Shown piece after piece: positions 53,159 to 62,219 of a stretch of 64,000 nucleotides of DNA; the stretch's first letter is position 1; each line of letters begins with the position of its first letter. The notes beneath the pieces are model-generated. The model saw nothing but the letters and a program-made list of their open reading frames with translations, did no database searches and had not been told where the DNA came from. The stretch covers positions 1 through 64,000 of the forward strand of contig NZ_JAGFNS010000034.1 of NCBI RefSeq assembly GCF_017592555.1. The letters are read 5' to 3'. The translations under genes and the position numbers were made by a program. Source of the DNA: Actinoplanes flavus (lineage in GTDB: Bacteria > Actinomycetota > Actinomycetes > Mycobacteriales > Micromonosporaceae).

Positions 53159-53590
53159 CTATGGGGTGGTCCTCGCCGAGACGGTGCGCCAGAAGCGGAT
53201 GAGGAATGCGGGATCGTCGCCGTCGCCGAAGCGGCAGGACAGCCGCACGTGCTGGTCGCCCGGACGGGTGAGGACGAACCCGGAATCGGCCCAGCCGGCG
53301 GTCACCTGGTTCAGCCGAATGGTCCCGGAGGGACAGCCGATCGTGACGTCGACGACGTCGTCGACATGGTGGTCCTCGCCGGGTTCACCGTCCCACTCCT
53401 CCAGGCGCAGGACCGCCTCGTCGTTGTCGAACGGTGTCTCCACCAGGATCGACGACCGGCCGGCGCTGACCCAGTCGCCGGCCTCGTGCGGGAACGGCAG
53501 ATCCTCCTCCTCGGCGCCGTCGTCGGCGATGCCGAAGAGCCGGTGGTCAAGTAGCGTCGTGGTGGTGACCGCTGCCAGCCGGTTGCTCAA
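53159..53590 (-). CDS. Hypothetical protein
   Basis: A 143-residue acidic protein (about one residue in five is Asp or Glu). It carries LDHRLFGIADDGAEEEDLPF near the start and SARTTP at the end. The family is not recognised. TTG 53590 is the best start: GAAGGAGA lies 6 bases upstream. It is divergent from the DHFR-like gene with only 30 bases between. Confidence 0.6.
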   Translation of the reverse strand: MSNRLAAVTTTTLLDHRLFGIADDGAEEEDLPFPHEAGDWVSAGRSSILVETPFDNDEAVLRLEEWDGEPGEDHHVDDVVDVTIGCPSGTIRLNQVTAGWADSGFVLTRPGDQHVRLSCRFGDGDDPAFLIRFWRTVSARTTP

Positions 53591-53620
53591 ACCGGTCTCC
53601 TTCCGTCCGGGGGAGTGCAC

Positions 53621-54172
53621 ATGAGTTGTGTGATCGTCCAGCAATGGGTCTCGGTGGACGGGTTCCTCGCCGGACCGGCCGGTGAGCGGGACGTCTTCGC
53701 CGCCGTCCAGGATTTCTCCGCCTCCGAGGCGCACAACATGGCGCTGCTCAAGTCGGTCGACGAGGTGCTGCTGGGACGCCGCACCTACGAGTCCTTCGCC
53801 GCGTTCTGGCCGACGGCGGCCGGCGAGCCGATGGCCCGGCAGGTCAACGCCCTGTCCAAGACGGTTTGTTCGACCACGCTGACCGAGGCGCCGTGGGGTT
53901 CGCACGCGCCGGCCCGCATCGTGGCGGACGCCGTCGAGCATGTGCGGTCGCGGCGCGAGCAGCGATGCCGGACCATCGTGTGGGGGAGCGCGTCGGTGAT
54001 GCGGGCGCTGTTCGCCGCCGGTGAGGTCGACCAGCTGGAGCTGTTCGTCGCCCCGGTCGTGCTGGGTGACGGCACGCCGCTGCTGGAACGCGGCGACCCT
54101 CCGCTTCCGCTGCGGCTGCGGGAGACCGAGACGTGGCCGGCCGGTGTGGTCCGCATCCGTTACACCACCTGA
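53621..54172 (+). CDS. RibD C-terminal/DHFR-fold reductase
   Basis: A 183-residue protein of the RibD_C/dihydrofolate-reductase-like family. It opens VIVQQWVSVDGFLAGP; LLGRRTYESFAAFWP and IVWGSASVMRALFAAGEVDQ are the NADPH-binding blocks; FVAPVVLGDGTPLLE closes it. Members reduce pterins or flavin precursors; the substrate here is unknown. GGGGGAG precedes ATG 53621. Its last 13 bases overlap the inferred true 3' end of the convergent TPR gene. Confidence 0.85.
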   Translation: MSCVIVQQWVSVDGFLAGPAGERDVFAAVQDFSASEAHNMALLKSVDEVLLGRRTYESFAAFWPTAAGEPMARQVNALSKTVCSTTLTEAPWGSHAPARIVADAVEHVRSRREQRCRTIVWGSASVMRALFAAGEVDQLELFVAPVVLGDGTPLLERGDPPLPLRLRETETWPAGVVRIRYTT

Positions 54173-56506
54173 GCCGTGTCCAGCGACTCACGAATCTCGG
54201 ACAACCGGTCGGCGAGGCCGGGCGCGCGTTCCCGCAGTGCGCCGGTGGCGGCGGTGCGGCTTTCCAGCAGCTGGCCCCAGAGGACGCCCCGGCCCGATTC
54301 CAGCACGGTCGCCGCTTCTCCGGGCGGGCGCGTGAGGATCGCGCACGCGGCCGCGTCGGTGGCCAGGCCGGCCCAGTCGCTGAGTAGTCGTTCCCGGCTG
54401 GTCCGTTGGATGCCGCGCCAGCTCAGCAGTGGAATGAGCGCGATCCCGGTGGAGTAGCCCCGCCAGGCGGCGGGCCACCGCTCCCGGCGGGCGCAGGAGT
54501 CGCCCCAGGCCCGGGCCGCGGCGATGCGGTTGCCCAGCGGGCCGGCGCCGGCCGCCGCGGCGTCGGTCCACGTGGCGACGGCGCTGTCGTGCTCGTCGTG
54601 CAGGTCGAGCAGGTAGCCGAGGTGGAATTGGTATCCGGCCCGGTTGGGGTTGCCGGGCGGGCAGGCGTCGACGGCGCGGCGGGCGTGGTGCAGGGCCTCG
54701 TCCAGGTCCGGTGCGGCGCCGCTGTCCTCGTACCGCTCGAGGAGGGTGAGGCTCAGCTCCTCGATGGAGATCGGCTGGTGGGGGGGAGCCGCCGCCCGCG
54801 GCGACGGCCGCGCGGGCGGCTTGCAGGGCTTCGTCCACGTCGTCGTGGGCGGCCTCGTGTTTGTGCCGGGTCCGCAGGATCCGGGTGAGCCCCATCAGGT
54901 AGACCGGTCGTTCCGGGTCGGTGGCGCCGAGGGCGGCGACGGCCGCCCGGCTGGTGTCGACCGCCTCGTCGATGTCGGCGGGGTCGTGGAGGGCGAGATA
55001 CCGGTCGCGCAGGGCCAGGGCGAGATTCGCCAGGGCGGTGGCCTGCTGCCGGTGGCGGGTCGGGAGCCCGGCCAGCACCGTCCGGCAGACGTCGACGGAT
55101 TCGTGCAGGTCGGCCAGCTCTCCGCGCAGGCTCGCCCGGGTCCGCAGGGCGTTGGCCAGGTTGATCAGTGTGGTGTGGCGGCCCGGATGGCCGGTGGTCA
55201 GGATCGCGGCGGCGGACCGGCCGGCGGCCACCGCGTCGTCCAGGTCGCCGATTCGGCCGAACTGTTCGAACCGGATCTGCAGCGACACGCCCAGCGCCGA
55301 CACGAACATGCCGTGGTTCGGGTCGTGTCCGTTGGTGTCGGCGGCCGCGACCCGCGCCAGCCGGATGGATTCGTCCAGGTCGGCGGGGTCGCCGGTGGCC
55401 AGGAACCGGGTCCGCAGGCTGAGTGCGAGGTTGGCGTGCGCGGTGGCGTCGGCCGGTCCGGCCGCGACGGCGGCCCGGCCGACCGTGATCGCCTCGGTCA
55501 GCCGGCCGGGGTCGCCGTCGGCGTTGAACAGGGTGGTCAGCGCGCCACCGAGCCCGGACAGGCAGGTCACCCGCGCCGGATCGCCGTCGGGCAGGGCGTC
55601 CGCCGTGCGCTGGAACACCGTGATCGCCTCCCGCAGGTCGGCGGGATCGCCGGACTGCTCGAACCGCCAGACCAGCGACGCGGCGAGGTTGGACCCGAAC
55701 CAGGGCAGCCGGTCGTGGCCACCGGCCAGGGCCGCGCGCCCGACGGTGATCGCCTCGTCGAGGTCACGATCCTGACCGGTGCCGCCGTATCTGATCAGGA
55801 TGGTCTCGGCCAGCCGGCCGGCGCGCAGCGGCCACTCGGGGTCGTCGGCGGCGGTCGACGCGTATGGGGCCCGCATCACCTCGATGAGGTCGTCGAGATC
55901 CTCCGGCCGCTGGGTGAGCCGGTAGCGTTCGTCCAGAACGAATTCGAGAGTGTGCCGGAAGGTGTCGGCGCCGAAGCCGGCGAAACGGCCGGTGTCCAGT
56001 GCGGCGCGGGCGGCCTGGACGGCCGCGTCGAGCCGGCCCCGCATGCGGTAGCCGTTGGCGAGGTTGAGCAGGTGCACGCCGCGATGCGGATCGTCGGCCG
56101 GGGTGGCGCCGATGCCGTGCTCCAGCATGGCGATCGCCGCGTCGAGCCGGGCCGGGTCGTCATCGGCGGTGAGGCCGTCGAGGATGCGGGCGGCGTCGGT
56201 CAGCAGGTCGCCGCGGAACTCCGCCGGAACCAGGTCGGGACGGGCCCGCCCGAGGACGGCGAACAGCTCCCGGGCGGCGGACAGGTCGTCGCCGGTCGGC
56301 AGTGCCCGCCAGCGTGACCAGTGCAGCCACGCCACCGCCTCGACGACCTCGACCGGAACCGGCTGCCCGGCCGCCATGAACACCTCCAGCAGCGCCTCGG
56401 CGTCGGCCGTCGCCCGCGGCTCGAACAGCGGCAACCGGTCACCGTCGTCGAGGAACGCGCGGATGCGGCGGTCGACGGCGGCGAGCAGACGCCGCGGATC
56501 GGTCAT
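54160..56506 (-). pseudogene. TPR-repeat protein with frameshift in a C7 run
   Basis: From ATG 56506 the frame encodes about 575 residues of TPR units of the D-P-A-D-L-x-E-A-I type (for example DPADLREAITVFQRTADALP). At a run of seven C on the minus strand (54786-54780) the annotated frame turns into low-complexity Arg/Pro sequence. One base fewer restores SPHQPISIEELSLTLLERYE, then DLDEALHHARRAVDACPPGN and an end in RESLDTAQVV with TAA 54160-54162. The restored tail (LESGRGVLWGQLLES) is the part that usually precedes a CHAT domain, but no CHAT follows. Its start overlaps the TetR stop by ATGA. Confidence 0.82.
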
Positions 56507-57159
56507 GAGCCGGCCTCCCGGTCGCGCAGGTGCTCCAGACCGTCGAGGATCAGGTCCAGGCCGAAGGTGATGTCCGGGTCGCCGGGGTGGTTGCCCTCGG
56601 CGACCTGCCGGGTGAGCTCGGCCATGTGCGGATACCGCCCACCGGCCAGCAGATACTCATACGCCGCGGCGGTGTCGGCGTAGTCGGCGGCGGCGATCGG
56701 GAAGTTCAGGCGGCGCAGGGTGAAACCGTAGACGTAGCTGTCCATCGTGTTCCACGCGTAGTCGGCGAGCCGCCAGGAGAAGCCGGCGCCGCGCAGCACG
56801 CCGAGGGTGAAGTCGATGTAGCGCAGCATCGCCGGGCCGGTGTTCGTGCGCGACATCAGCAGCGCCGGCGCCCAGGGGTGGCGGGTCAGCACGCGGTGGG
56901 CGGCCTCGCCGCGGCGGCGCATGGCGGCCTTCCAGTCGCCGTCGTCGCCGGGCAGGTCGATCTCGTCGACCACCAGGTCGACGATGCCGTCGAGGACGGC
57001 CTCCTTGTTGGCGACGTGCCTATACAGCGACATGGCCTCGACACCCAGCTCGCGGCCGAGGTGGCGCATGGAGAGCGAGTCGGCGCCCCCGGAATCGGCC
57101 AGCGCCAGGGCGGCCTGGAGCACTCGTCGCGTGCTCAGGGGCTCTCGGGACTTCGGCAT
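56503..57159 (-). CDS. TetR-family regulator (TetR_C type)
   Basis: A 218-residue repressor. The helix-turn-helix includes ADSLSMRHLGRELGVEAMSL, then YRHVANKEAVLDGIVDLV. The C-terminal domain is the TetR_C type found in tetracycline-like regulators (HPWAPALLMSRTNTGPAMLR). It is divergent from the quinone reductase gene with two dyads between. It overlaps the downstream TPR gene by ATGA, so both are made from one transcript. Confidence 0.9.
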   Translation of the reverse strand: MPKSREPLSTRRVLQAALALADSGGADSLSMRHLGRELGVEAMSLYRHVANKEAVLDGIVDLVVDEIDLPGDDGDWKAAMRRRGEAAHRVLTRHPWAPALLMSRTNTGPAMLRYIDFTLGVLRGAGFSWRLADYAWNTMDSYVYGFTLRRLNFPIAAADYADTAAAYEYLLAGGRYPHMAELTRQVAEGNHPGDPDITFGLDLILDGLEHLRDREAGS

Positions 57160-57210
57160 CTTCTCGTCTCTCGATGGGGTTGCGGGACCGCTCGACCATA
57201 CCGCATCCTT

Positions 57211-57236
57211 GCTTACGTCGTAAGCTTACGCTGTAA
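57211..57236. promoter_or_regulatory. Tandem TetR operator dyads
   Basis: TTACGTCGTAA (57213-57223; extended as GCTTAC-GTC-GTAAGC, 57211-57225) and TTACGCTGTAA (57226-57236) lie side by side between tetR (start 57159) and the reductase (start 57255). The second site is within 19 bases of the reductase start. Likely autoregulation plus control of the reductase. Confidence 0.65.
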
Positions 57237-57254
57237 TCAGGAGGTGGAGTGCGG

Positions 57255-58232
57255 ATGAGAGCACTGGTCCAGATCGCGTTCGGGTCACCCGGCCGGGTCG
57301 CGTTGCAGCAGGTCACCGACCCCGTCGCGGGTCCGGGCGATTTGGTCGTGCGCGTTCACGCGGCCGGTCTCAACGCCGCCGACCGGATGACCCTGCGCGG
57401 CGAGCCGTTCGGGATCCGGGTCGTGGCCGGCGGCCTGCGAAGACCCCGCCCCGGATTCGTCGTCGGCCGAGCGCTCGCCGGCCGGATCGAGGCGGTCGGT
57501 GACGGCGTGCGCGACCACCGGGTGGGCGACGACGTCCTGGCCGAGACCCCGGCGGCGATCGGCGAGCTGGTCCGCGTCCCGGCCCGGTTGGCCGCCGCGA
57601 AACCCGCCGCTCTCACCTTCACCGAGGCGGCGACACTGCCGCTGGCCGGGACGACCGCGTTGCAGTCGATCCGCGACGCCGTCGGAGCGCGCGCCGGCCG
57701 CCGCGTGCTCATCACCGGCGCCTCCGGCGGCATCGGCACCTTCGCCGTCCAACTGGCCGCCGCCCGCGGCGCGATCGTCACCGCCTCCTGCGCCGGGCGC
57801 AACGCCGGCCTGGTCCGGGCGCTCGGCGCGGCAGCGGTCGTCGACTACGAGCGCCGCGAACCGCTCGCCGCGCCGGGGGAGGGTTATGACGCGATCCTCG
57901 ACCTGGCCGGCAACCACACCCTCGCCGAGCTGCGCCGGGCGCTGCGGCCCGGCGGCGTCGTGGTGCTGTCGGTCGGCACCGGCGGCCGCTGGCTCGGCCC
58001 GGCCCGGCGCATCCTCGCCGGCAAGCTCACCCGCGGCCCGGTGCGGACCCTCCTGGCGCGCCCCAGCCGCGAGGACCTCACCGAGATCGCCGAGATGGCC
58101 GCCGCCGGCGAGCTGCGCCCGGTCGTCGACCGGGTCTACCCTTTCCCGGAGGCGGCCGCAGCCCTCCACCACTTGGACCGCGGCCGGGTGGCCGGCAAGA
58201 TCGTGATCGCGATGACCGGCGAGCCAGGCTGA
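57255..58232 (+). CDS. Zinc-free MDR-family NADPH:quinone reductase-like protein
   Basis: A 325-residue medium-chain dehydrogenase. VVRVHAAGLNAADRMTLRGE is the family's N-terminal block and LITGASGGIGTFAVQLAAARG the NADPH-binding Rossmann loop. Zinc-binding cysteines are absent, as in quinone oxidoreductases. AGGAGGTGGAG precedes ATG 57255; GTG 57249 is an alternative start. The adjacent TetR gene and operators suggest induction by a quinone or electrophile. Confidence 0.87.
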   Translation: MRALVQIAFGSPGRVALQQVTDPVAGPGDLVVRVHAAGLNAADRMTLRGEPFGIRVVAGGLRRPRPGFVVGRALAGRIEAVGDGVRDHRVGDDVLAETPAAIGELVRVPARLAAAKPAALTFTEAATLPLAGTTALQSIRDAVGARAGRRVLITGASGGIGTFAVQLAAARGAIVTASCAGRNAGLVRALGAAAVVDYERREPLAAPGEGYDAILDLAGNHTLAELRRALRPGGVVVLSVGTGGRWLGPARRILAGKLTRGPVRTLLARPSREDLTEIAEMAAAGELRPVVDRVYPFPEAAAALHHLDRGRVAGKIVIAMTGEPG

Positions 58233-58242
58233 TCACCAGCAC

Positions 58243-58279
58243 ACCCACGTCCCGCACCGGGCTGGCACGGGACGTGGGT
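58243..58279. terminator. Convergent terminator hairpin, 12-bp stem
   Basis: ACCCACGTCCCG (58243-58254) pairs perfectly with CGGGACGTGGGT (58268-58279) around 13 bases. It lies between the reductase gene and the convergent secreted-protein gene. Confidence 0.88.
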
Positions 58280-58287
58280 CGTGGGCG

Positions 58288-58737
58288 TCAGTCGAAGATG
58301 TCGACGTTCAGTATCGGGTGCTGGCCATTCGGCGAGCCGATCGTCGAACAGGTGAACTCGTCCGGCGCATCGCACTTGAAATCATTTTTATCCGACGTGT
58401 CCGGGTCATTCCAATAGATCACCACATCGCCGTAATCAGTTTCATAGGTGACGGTCCCCCCGGTGCCACCCTCATCCTCGCTCGACGCCGTGCTCATCCG
58501 GCCGATACCATCGCTTGCGATCGTTTCCGGCGGATATTGAATCCATTCTCCATCAGTAACCTGCGAATGTGTCAGAACCAGCACCTGACCGGTCCGGTTC
58601 TTGACAATGACCTTGGTCGTGTAGTCGCCGGGATCGGCGGATGCCATGGTCGGCAGCCCTGCGGTGAGCGTGCCGGCCGCCAGCACGGCAGCACCCGCCG
58701 CGCGCATACCCGATATACGGAAACGAGACAGGGTCAT
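58288..58737 (-). CDS. Secreted ET79/aegerolysin-like protein
   Basis: A 149-residue exported protein with a signal peptide (GAAVLAAGTLTAGLPTMASA, cleavage about residue 35). The mature part YTTKVIVKNRTGQVLVLTHS, then GEWIQYPPETIASDGIGRMS and GTVTYETDYGDVVIYW, resembles the crystal protein ET79/aegerolysin-type beta-sandwich (N-R-T-G/L-x-L, W-x-x-x-P-P-x-x-I). Two Cys (FKCD and FTCS) may bond. AAGGGGA precedes ATG 58737. Aegerolysin-like proteins bind membrane lipids, but homology is judged by eye only. Confidence 0.65.
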   Translation of the reverse strand: MTLSRFRISGMRAAGAAVLAAGTLTAGLPTMASADPGDYTTKVIVKNRTGQVLVLTHSQVTDGEWIQYPPETIASDGIGRMSTASSEDEGGTGGTVTYETDYGDVVIYWNDPDTSDKNDFKCDAPDEFTCSTIGSPNGQHPILNVDIFD

Positions 58738-58945
58738 GCTGAAATCCCCTTCACAAGATCGCGAATACGGAGGCGATAACCGCCGTCCGTGAGTCGTTCT
58801 CAAGTATCCCGTCCATGTCTGGCGGGCGCTCACCGAATCCGCAGAACCCGATGAAGGACATTCGTCCCAGAATGCCGTTACGGCGATGGAGAGGGTGATG
58901 GAGAGACAGACACGAAACGGGAGAACGAATTCCCGGCCGGTAGAC

Positions 58946-59398
58946 CTATACGAACAGATCGGCCAGGTTGCTCAAGGCCATCCGGGTGCCCAGCTCGTTG
59001 TCGGCGGCCGGGATCGCGTCCGGGATGTTCTCGTGCACGATCACCACCTCGGTCCCGCCGGGCACGGCCGTCAACGTGGTCGTCATCGTCATCACCGTGC
59101 GCAGCGCCGGATCACCGGACTCGAACCGGAACTCCTCGACCACCTCGGCGTCCGGCACCAGCCTGCGGAAACAACCGTGGTAGGTGTCGGTGTGCGCCGA
59201 CGACTTCCCCGAACCGTCCGGCGAGTCATAGGTCAGCGAGATCCGGAAACGACCGCCCTCGCGCGCGTCGAACTCGTGCACCTCGCTGGTCATGCCGGAC
59301 GGCACCCGCCACCTCGCGAGCGCCGACGGGTCCAGCAGCGCCCGGTAGACCTCGGCCGGAGTGGCGGGCACGTGCTGGGACACCGTCGTCGTGTACAC
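58946..59398 (-). CDS. SRPBCC/AHSA1-like protein
   Basis: A 150-residue START-superfamily protein (VPATPAEVYRALLDPSALAR; FDAREGGRFRISLTYD; GTEVVIVHENIPDA). The fold holds hydrophobic ligands in a deep pocket. GTG 59398 lies 10 bases after the helR stop, so it is probably co-transcribed with the helicase and may be induced together with it. Confidence 0.82.
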   Translation of the reverse strand: MYTTTVSQHVPATPAEVYRALLDPSALARWRVPSGMTSEVHEFDAREGGRFRISLTYDSPDGSGKSSAHTDTYHGCFRRLVPDAEVVEEFRFESGDPALRTVMTMTTTLTAVPGGTEVVIVHENIPDAIPAADNELGTRMALSNLADLFV

Positions 59399-59407
59399 GC
59401 GACGATC

Positions 59408-61489
59408 CTATGCGGTCAGGACGACCAACTGCCGGGTCGCGCGGGTCATCGCCACATAGCGGTCCACCGCGCCGAACGCCTCCGGCTCCACCAGGACCAC
59501 CAGGTCGAACTCCAGACCCTTGGCGAGTTCGGGGGTGAGCGACCGGATCCGTGGCGTGCCCTCGAACGACGGGTCACCGATCACGCAGGCCACCCCCTCC
59601 GGATGGGCGGCCTCCCACGACGACAGCACCGCGGGCAGGTCGGCGACGGCACCGTGGACGACGGGAATACCACTGTGCCGAATCGACGCCGGCACGTTGG
59701 CATCCGGCAGCACCGCCCGGATCACCGGTTCCGCCTCCACCATCACCTCCGCCGGAGTGCGGTAGTTGACGGTCAGCGACGCCACCTCGACCCGGTCGAC
59801 ACCGACCCGGTTCAGGCGCTCCCGCCACGACTCGGTGAACGGGCGTCGGGTCTGCGCCCGGTCACCGACGATGGTGAGACTGCGCGACGGGCAGCGCAGC
59901 AGCACCATCCGCCACTCGGCGTCGGTCAACTCCTGCGCCTCGTCGACCACGATGTGCGCGAACGGCCCGGCCAGCCGATCCGGGTCCACCGTGCCCAGGG
60001 CCGCCTCGTCGACCAGCGCGTCGTGGAAATCCTCGCCGCGCAGCATGGTCACCAGGCCGGTGCCGTACTCGTCGTCGGCCGCCTCGATCAGATCGTCGAC
60101 GACCCGGGACATGCGCTCACGTTCGGCGGCCGCCGTCGCCTCCCGCCGCCGCGACCGCGCGGACGCGCCCGGGTCGCCCAGCCGCTGCCGGGCCGCGTCC
60201 AGCAACGGCAGATCGGACACCGTCCACGCCCGCGCGTCGGCGCGCTGCAACCGGCGGACCTCGTCCACGCTCAACCAGGGAGCACATCGGCGCAGGTAGG
60301 CCGGCACCGACCAGAGATCGGCCACCAGATCGGTGGGCCGCAGAACCGGCCAGACCCGGTGGAACGCCGCCCGCAGGTCACGATGCGCCGGCACGTCCAG
60401 GACCGCCAGCAGCTCGGCCCAGATCTGATCGCGAGCCTCGTTGTGCGGGGTCCCGGGCTCCACCGCCTCGAACGCCCGCGCCCAGTCGGCGGCGGTCACC
60501 CGGACGTCCGCCGCATCGGTTTCGATGATCATCGGCTCGGTGGGCGGCTCCTCGTAGAAGCGGACCGCCGCCTCGATCGCGGCCACCATGTCCACCGAGG
60601 ACTTGAGCCGGGCCACCTCCGGATCGCTCTCCACGGTCGCCGTGGCGCCCTCGGCGACCAGGTCACGCAGCGTACAGATCTGGACGTCCTCCTCGCCGAG
60701 GCTGGGCAGCACATCGGAGACGTACGCCAGATAGGGCTGATGCGGCCCGACGAACAGCACCCCGCCGCGACGGTGACCCAGCCGCGGATCCGAGTAGAGC
60801 AGATAGGCGGTCCGATGCAGCGCCACCACCGTCTTGCCGGTGCCCGGCCCACCGTCGACGACCAGCGCCCCGCGCGAACCGGCCCGGATGATCGCGTCCT
60901 GATCGGCCTGGATGGTGCCCAGCACGTCCCGCATCCGGCCGGAGCGCTCGGCGCCGAGACTCGCGATGAACGCCGACTGGTCGTCGAGCGCCGCGGCGTG
61001 CCCGGCGAAGTCGTCCGCCGCGAACACCTCGTCCCAGTAGTCGCTGATCAGTCCCCGCGTCCACCGGTAGCGGCGACGGCTGACCAGCCCCATCGGATCA
61101 CCGTGCGTGGCGCCGAAGAAGGGCTCGGCCGCCGGGGAACGCCAGTCGATCAGCAACTGACGGCCGGTGCTGTCGGTGAGGCCCTGCCGCCCGATGTAGA
61201 CCGGCTCCGGATCGCCGGCGGCGACCATGTGACCCAGGCACAGGTCCACACCGAACCGGCGCAGCGACCGCACCTGTGCGGTGAGCCGCCGGACCTCCTG
61301 GTCGCGGTCGAGCGCCTGCTGACCGATCCCGGCCCGGGCCCGGCGCGCGGTGCCGAGCCGGTCGGAGAGTTCGGACAGTCGTTGTTCGAGCGATTCCGCC
61401 AGCGCGGCGAAATGCTTCTCGTCGGCGGCGATCAGCGCCGGGTCGGCCTTGGCGGCACGATGCGCGGGCAGGTGAAACACGGAGTTCAA
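59408..61489 (-). CDS. helR: HelR/HelD-like RNA polymerase-associated helicase
   Basis: A 693-residue superfamily 1 ATPase. A long N-terminal coiled coil (about 30-80) precedes Walker A GGPGTGKT (K219), Walker B HIVVDEAQELTDAEWRMV in part, GDRAQTRRPF and the late motif RYVAMTRATRQLVVLT. HelD/HelR proteins bind RNA polymerase and free stalled or drug-blocked enzyme; HelR of Streptomyces protects from rifamycins. The 19-bp rifamycin-associated element upstream (61568-61586) supports the HelR branch. Start TTG 61489 follows family length; GTG 61480 is an alternative. Confidence 0.87.
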   Translation of the reverse strand: MNSVFHLPAHRAAKADPALIAADEKHFAALAESLEQRLSELSDRLGTARRARAGIGQQALDRDQEVRRLTAQVRSLRRFGVDLCLGHMVAAGDPEPVYIGRQGLTDSTGRQLLIDWRSPAAEPFFGATHGDPMGLVSRRRYRWTRGLISDYWDEVFAADDFAGHAAALDDQSAFIASLGAERSGRMRDVLGTIQADQDAIIRAGSRGALVVDGGPGTGKTVVALHRTAYLLYSDPRLGHRRGGVLFVGPHQPYLAYVSDVLPSLGEEDVQICTLRDLVAEGATATVESDPEVARLKSSVDMVAAIEAAVRFYEEPPTEPMIIETDAADVRVTAADWARAFEAVEPGTPHNEARDQIWAELLAVLDVPAHRDLRAAFHRVWPVLRPTDLVADLWSVPAYLRRCAPWLSVDEVRRLQRADARAWTVSDLPLLDAARQRLGDPGASARSRRREATAAAERERMSRVVDDLIEAADDEYGTGLVTMLRGEDFHDALVDEAALGTVDPDRLAGPFAHIVVDEAQELTDAEWRMVLLRCPSRSLTIVGDRAQTRRPFTESWRERLNRVGVDRVEVASLTVNYRTPAEVMVEAEPVIRAVLPDANVPASIRHSGIPVVHGAVADLPAVLSSWEAAHPEGVACVIGDPSFEGTPRIRSLTPELAKGLEFDLVVLVEPEAFGAVDRYVAMTRATRQLVVLTA

Positions 61490-61567
61490 AACGCGGGATC
61501 CGATCCTCGATCGCGACGAGGGACGACGAACGTCAGCCCCATGAGCAGCGATTTTGCGCCCTCACCC

Positions 61568-61586
61568 GGGTCTTGCCGCAAGCCCC
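61568..61586 (-). promoter_or_regulatory. Rifamycin-associated element (RAE) upstream of helR
   Basis: On the helR strand the 19 bases read GGGGCTTGCGGCAAGACCC, matching (by memory) the palindromic RAE that precedes rifamycin-inducible resistance genes; only one position breaks the symmetry (A in place of G near the 3' arm). It lies 79 bases upstream of the proposed start. The rest of 61490-61741 shows no gene. Confidence 0.78.
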
Positions 61587-61741
61587 GGGGTGCGATATAC
61601 CTTGGAAAGGGAAGGGGAGTGGCCAGACCTCCGAATCCCGGAAATCCGTCTTTGGGAATCATCCGCCGGTGGCTGTCCGGCGCCGCAGAGGTAGGCGATG
61701 ATCGGCCGGGCGAGGGCGTTCCGGCGCCGCGTTCAGTCCCG

Positions 61742-62125
61742 TCAGCGGTAACCGACGCCGTCGAAGACGATCACGCTGAGGTCGTGGTGGTCGTTCACGT
61801 CGCGGATGTGGCCGCCGTACCCGGCCTCGGCGACGTGCGGCGCGAGCAACCCGAACAGCTCATGCGGATAGCCGATAGCGTCATCGAGGACGTGGATGCG
61901 GGCGTAAAGTCCCCACTGGTTCCGCTGCCGTACCAGGTGGGCGAACTCGCCGCCGGGCAGGTAGGTGTCCGGGTCCGGTTCGAGCAGCCGGTAGGCGTAC
62001 TCGTCCTCGATCAGCGCGGGCCGCTCGTCGAGCTCGCCGAGGTGCCAGTGCAGCACGTCGAGGACCTCCGCCGGGACGTCGTCGCGGAGCAGACAGCTGA
62101 AGACGACCTCGTAGTGATCACTCAC
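61742..62125 (-). CDS. Small hypothetical protein
   Basis: A 127-residue acidic protein (DHYEVVFSCLLRDDVPAEVL; DPDTYLPGGEFAHLVRQRN; DVNDHHDLSVIVFDGVGYR). I do not recognise the family. GTG 62125 is chosen because conserved-looking sequence begins there; the frame is open further upstream, and GTG 62131 is equally possible. The TTGAGC operators at 62155-62204 begin only 30 bases upstream and may control it as well. Confidence 0.55.
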   Translation of the reverse strand: MSDHYEVVFSCLLRDDVPAEVLDVLHWHLGELDERPALIEDEYAYRLLEPDPDTYLPGGEFAHLVRQRNQWGLYARIHVLDDAIGYPHELFGLLAPHVAEAGYGGHIRDVNDHHDLSVIVFDGVGYR

Positions 62126-62154
62126 AGCCACCGAGGATAGCCACACCCCCCGAC

Positions 62155-62204
62155 TTGAGCGATTGCTCAAACAGGGGCTATCGTCCAATTGAGCAATCGC
62201 TCAA
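62155..62204. promoter_or_regulatory. Mirror-image TTGAGC-N4-GCTCAA operator pair
   Basis: TTGAGCGATTGCTCAA (62155-62170) and TTGAGCAATCGCTCAA (62189-62204) are each dyads and are exact reverse complements of each other, 34 bases apart centre to centre. The spacing fits TetR dimers on one or both faces of the helix. The regulator is not seen here and may lie beyond the right edge. Confidence 0.78.
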
Positions 62205-62219
62205 CGGGGGAGGTCGAAG

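Noticed and set aside
58886..62140. 1,084-codon plus-strand frame opposite SRPBCC and helR
   Set aside because: No motif and shadow-type composition; the opposite strand has full SF1 ATPase motifs and a regulatory element.
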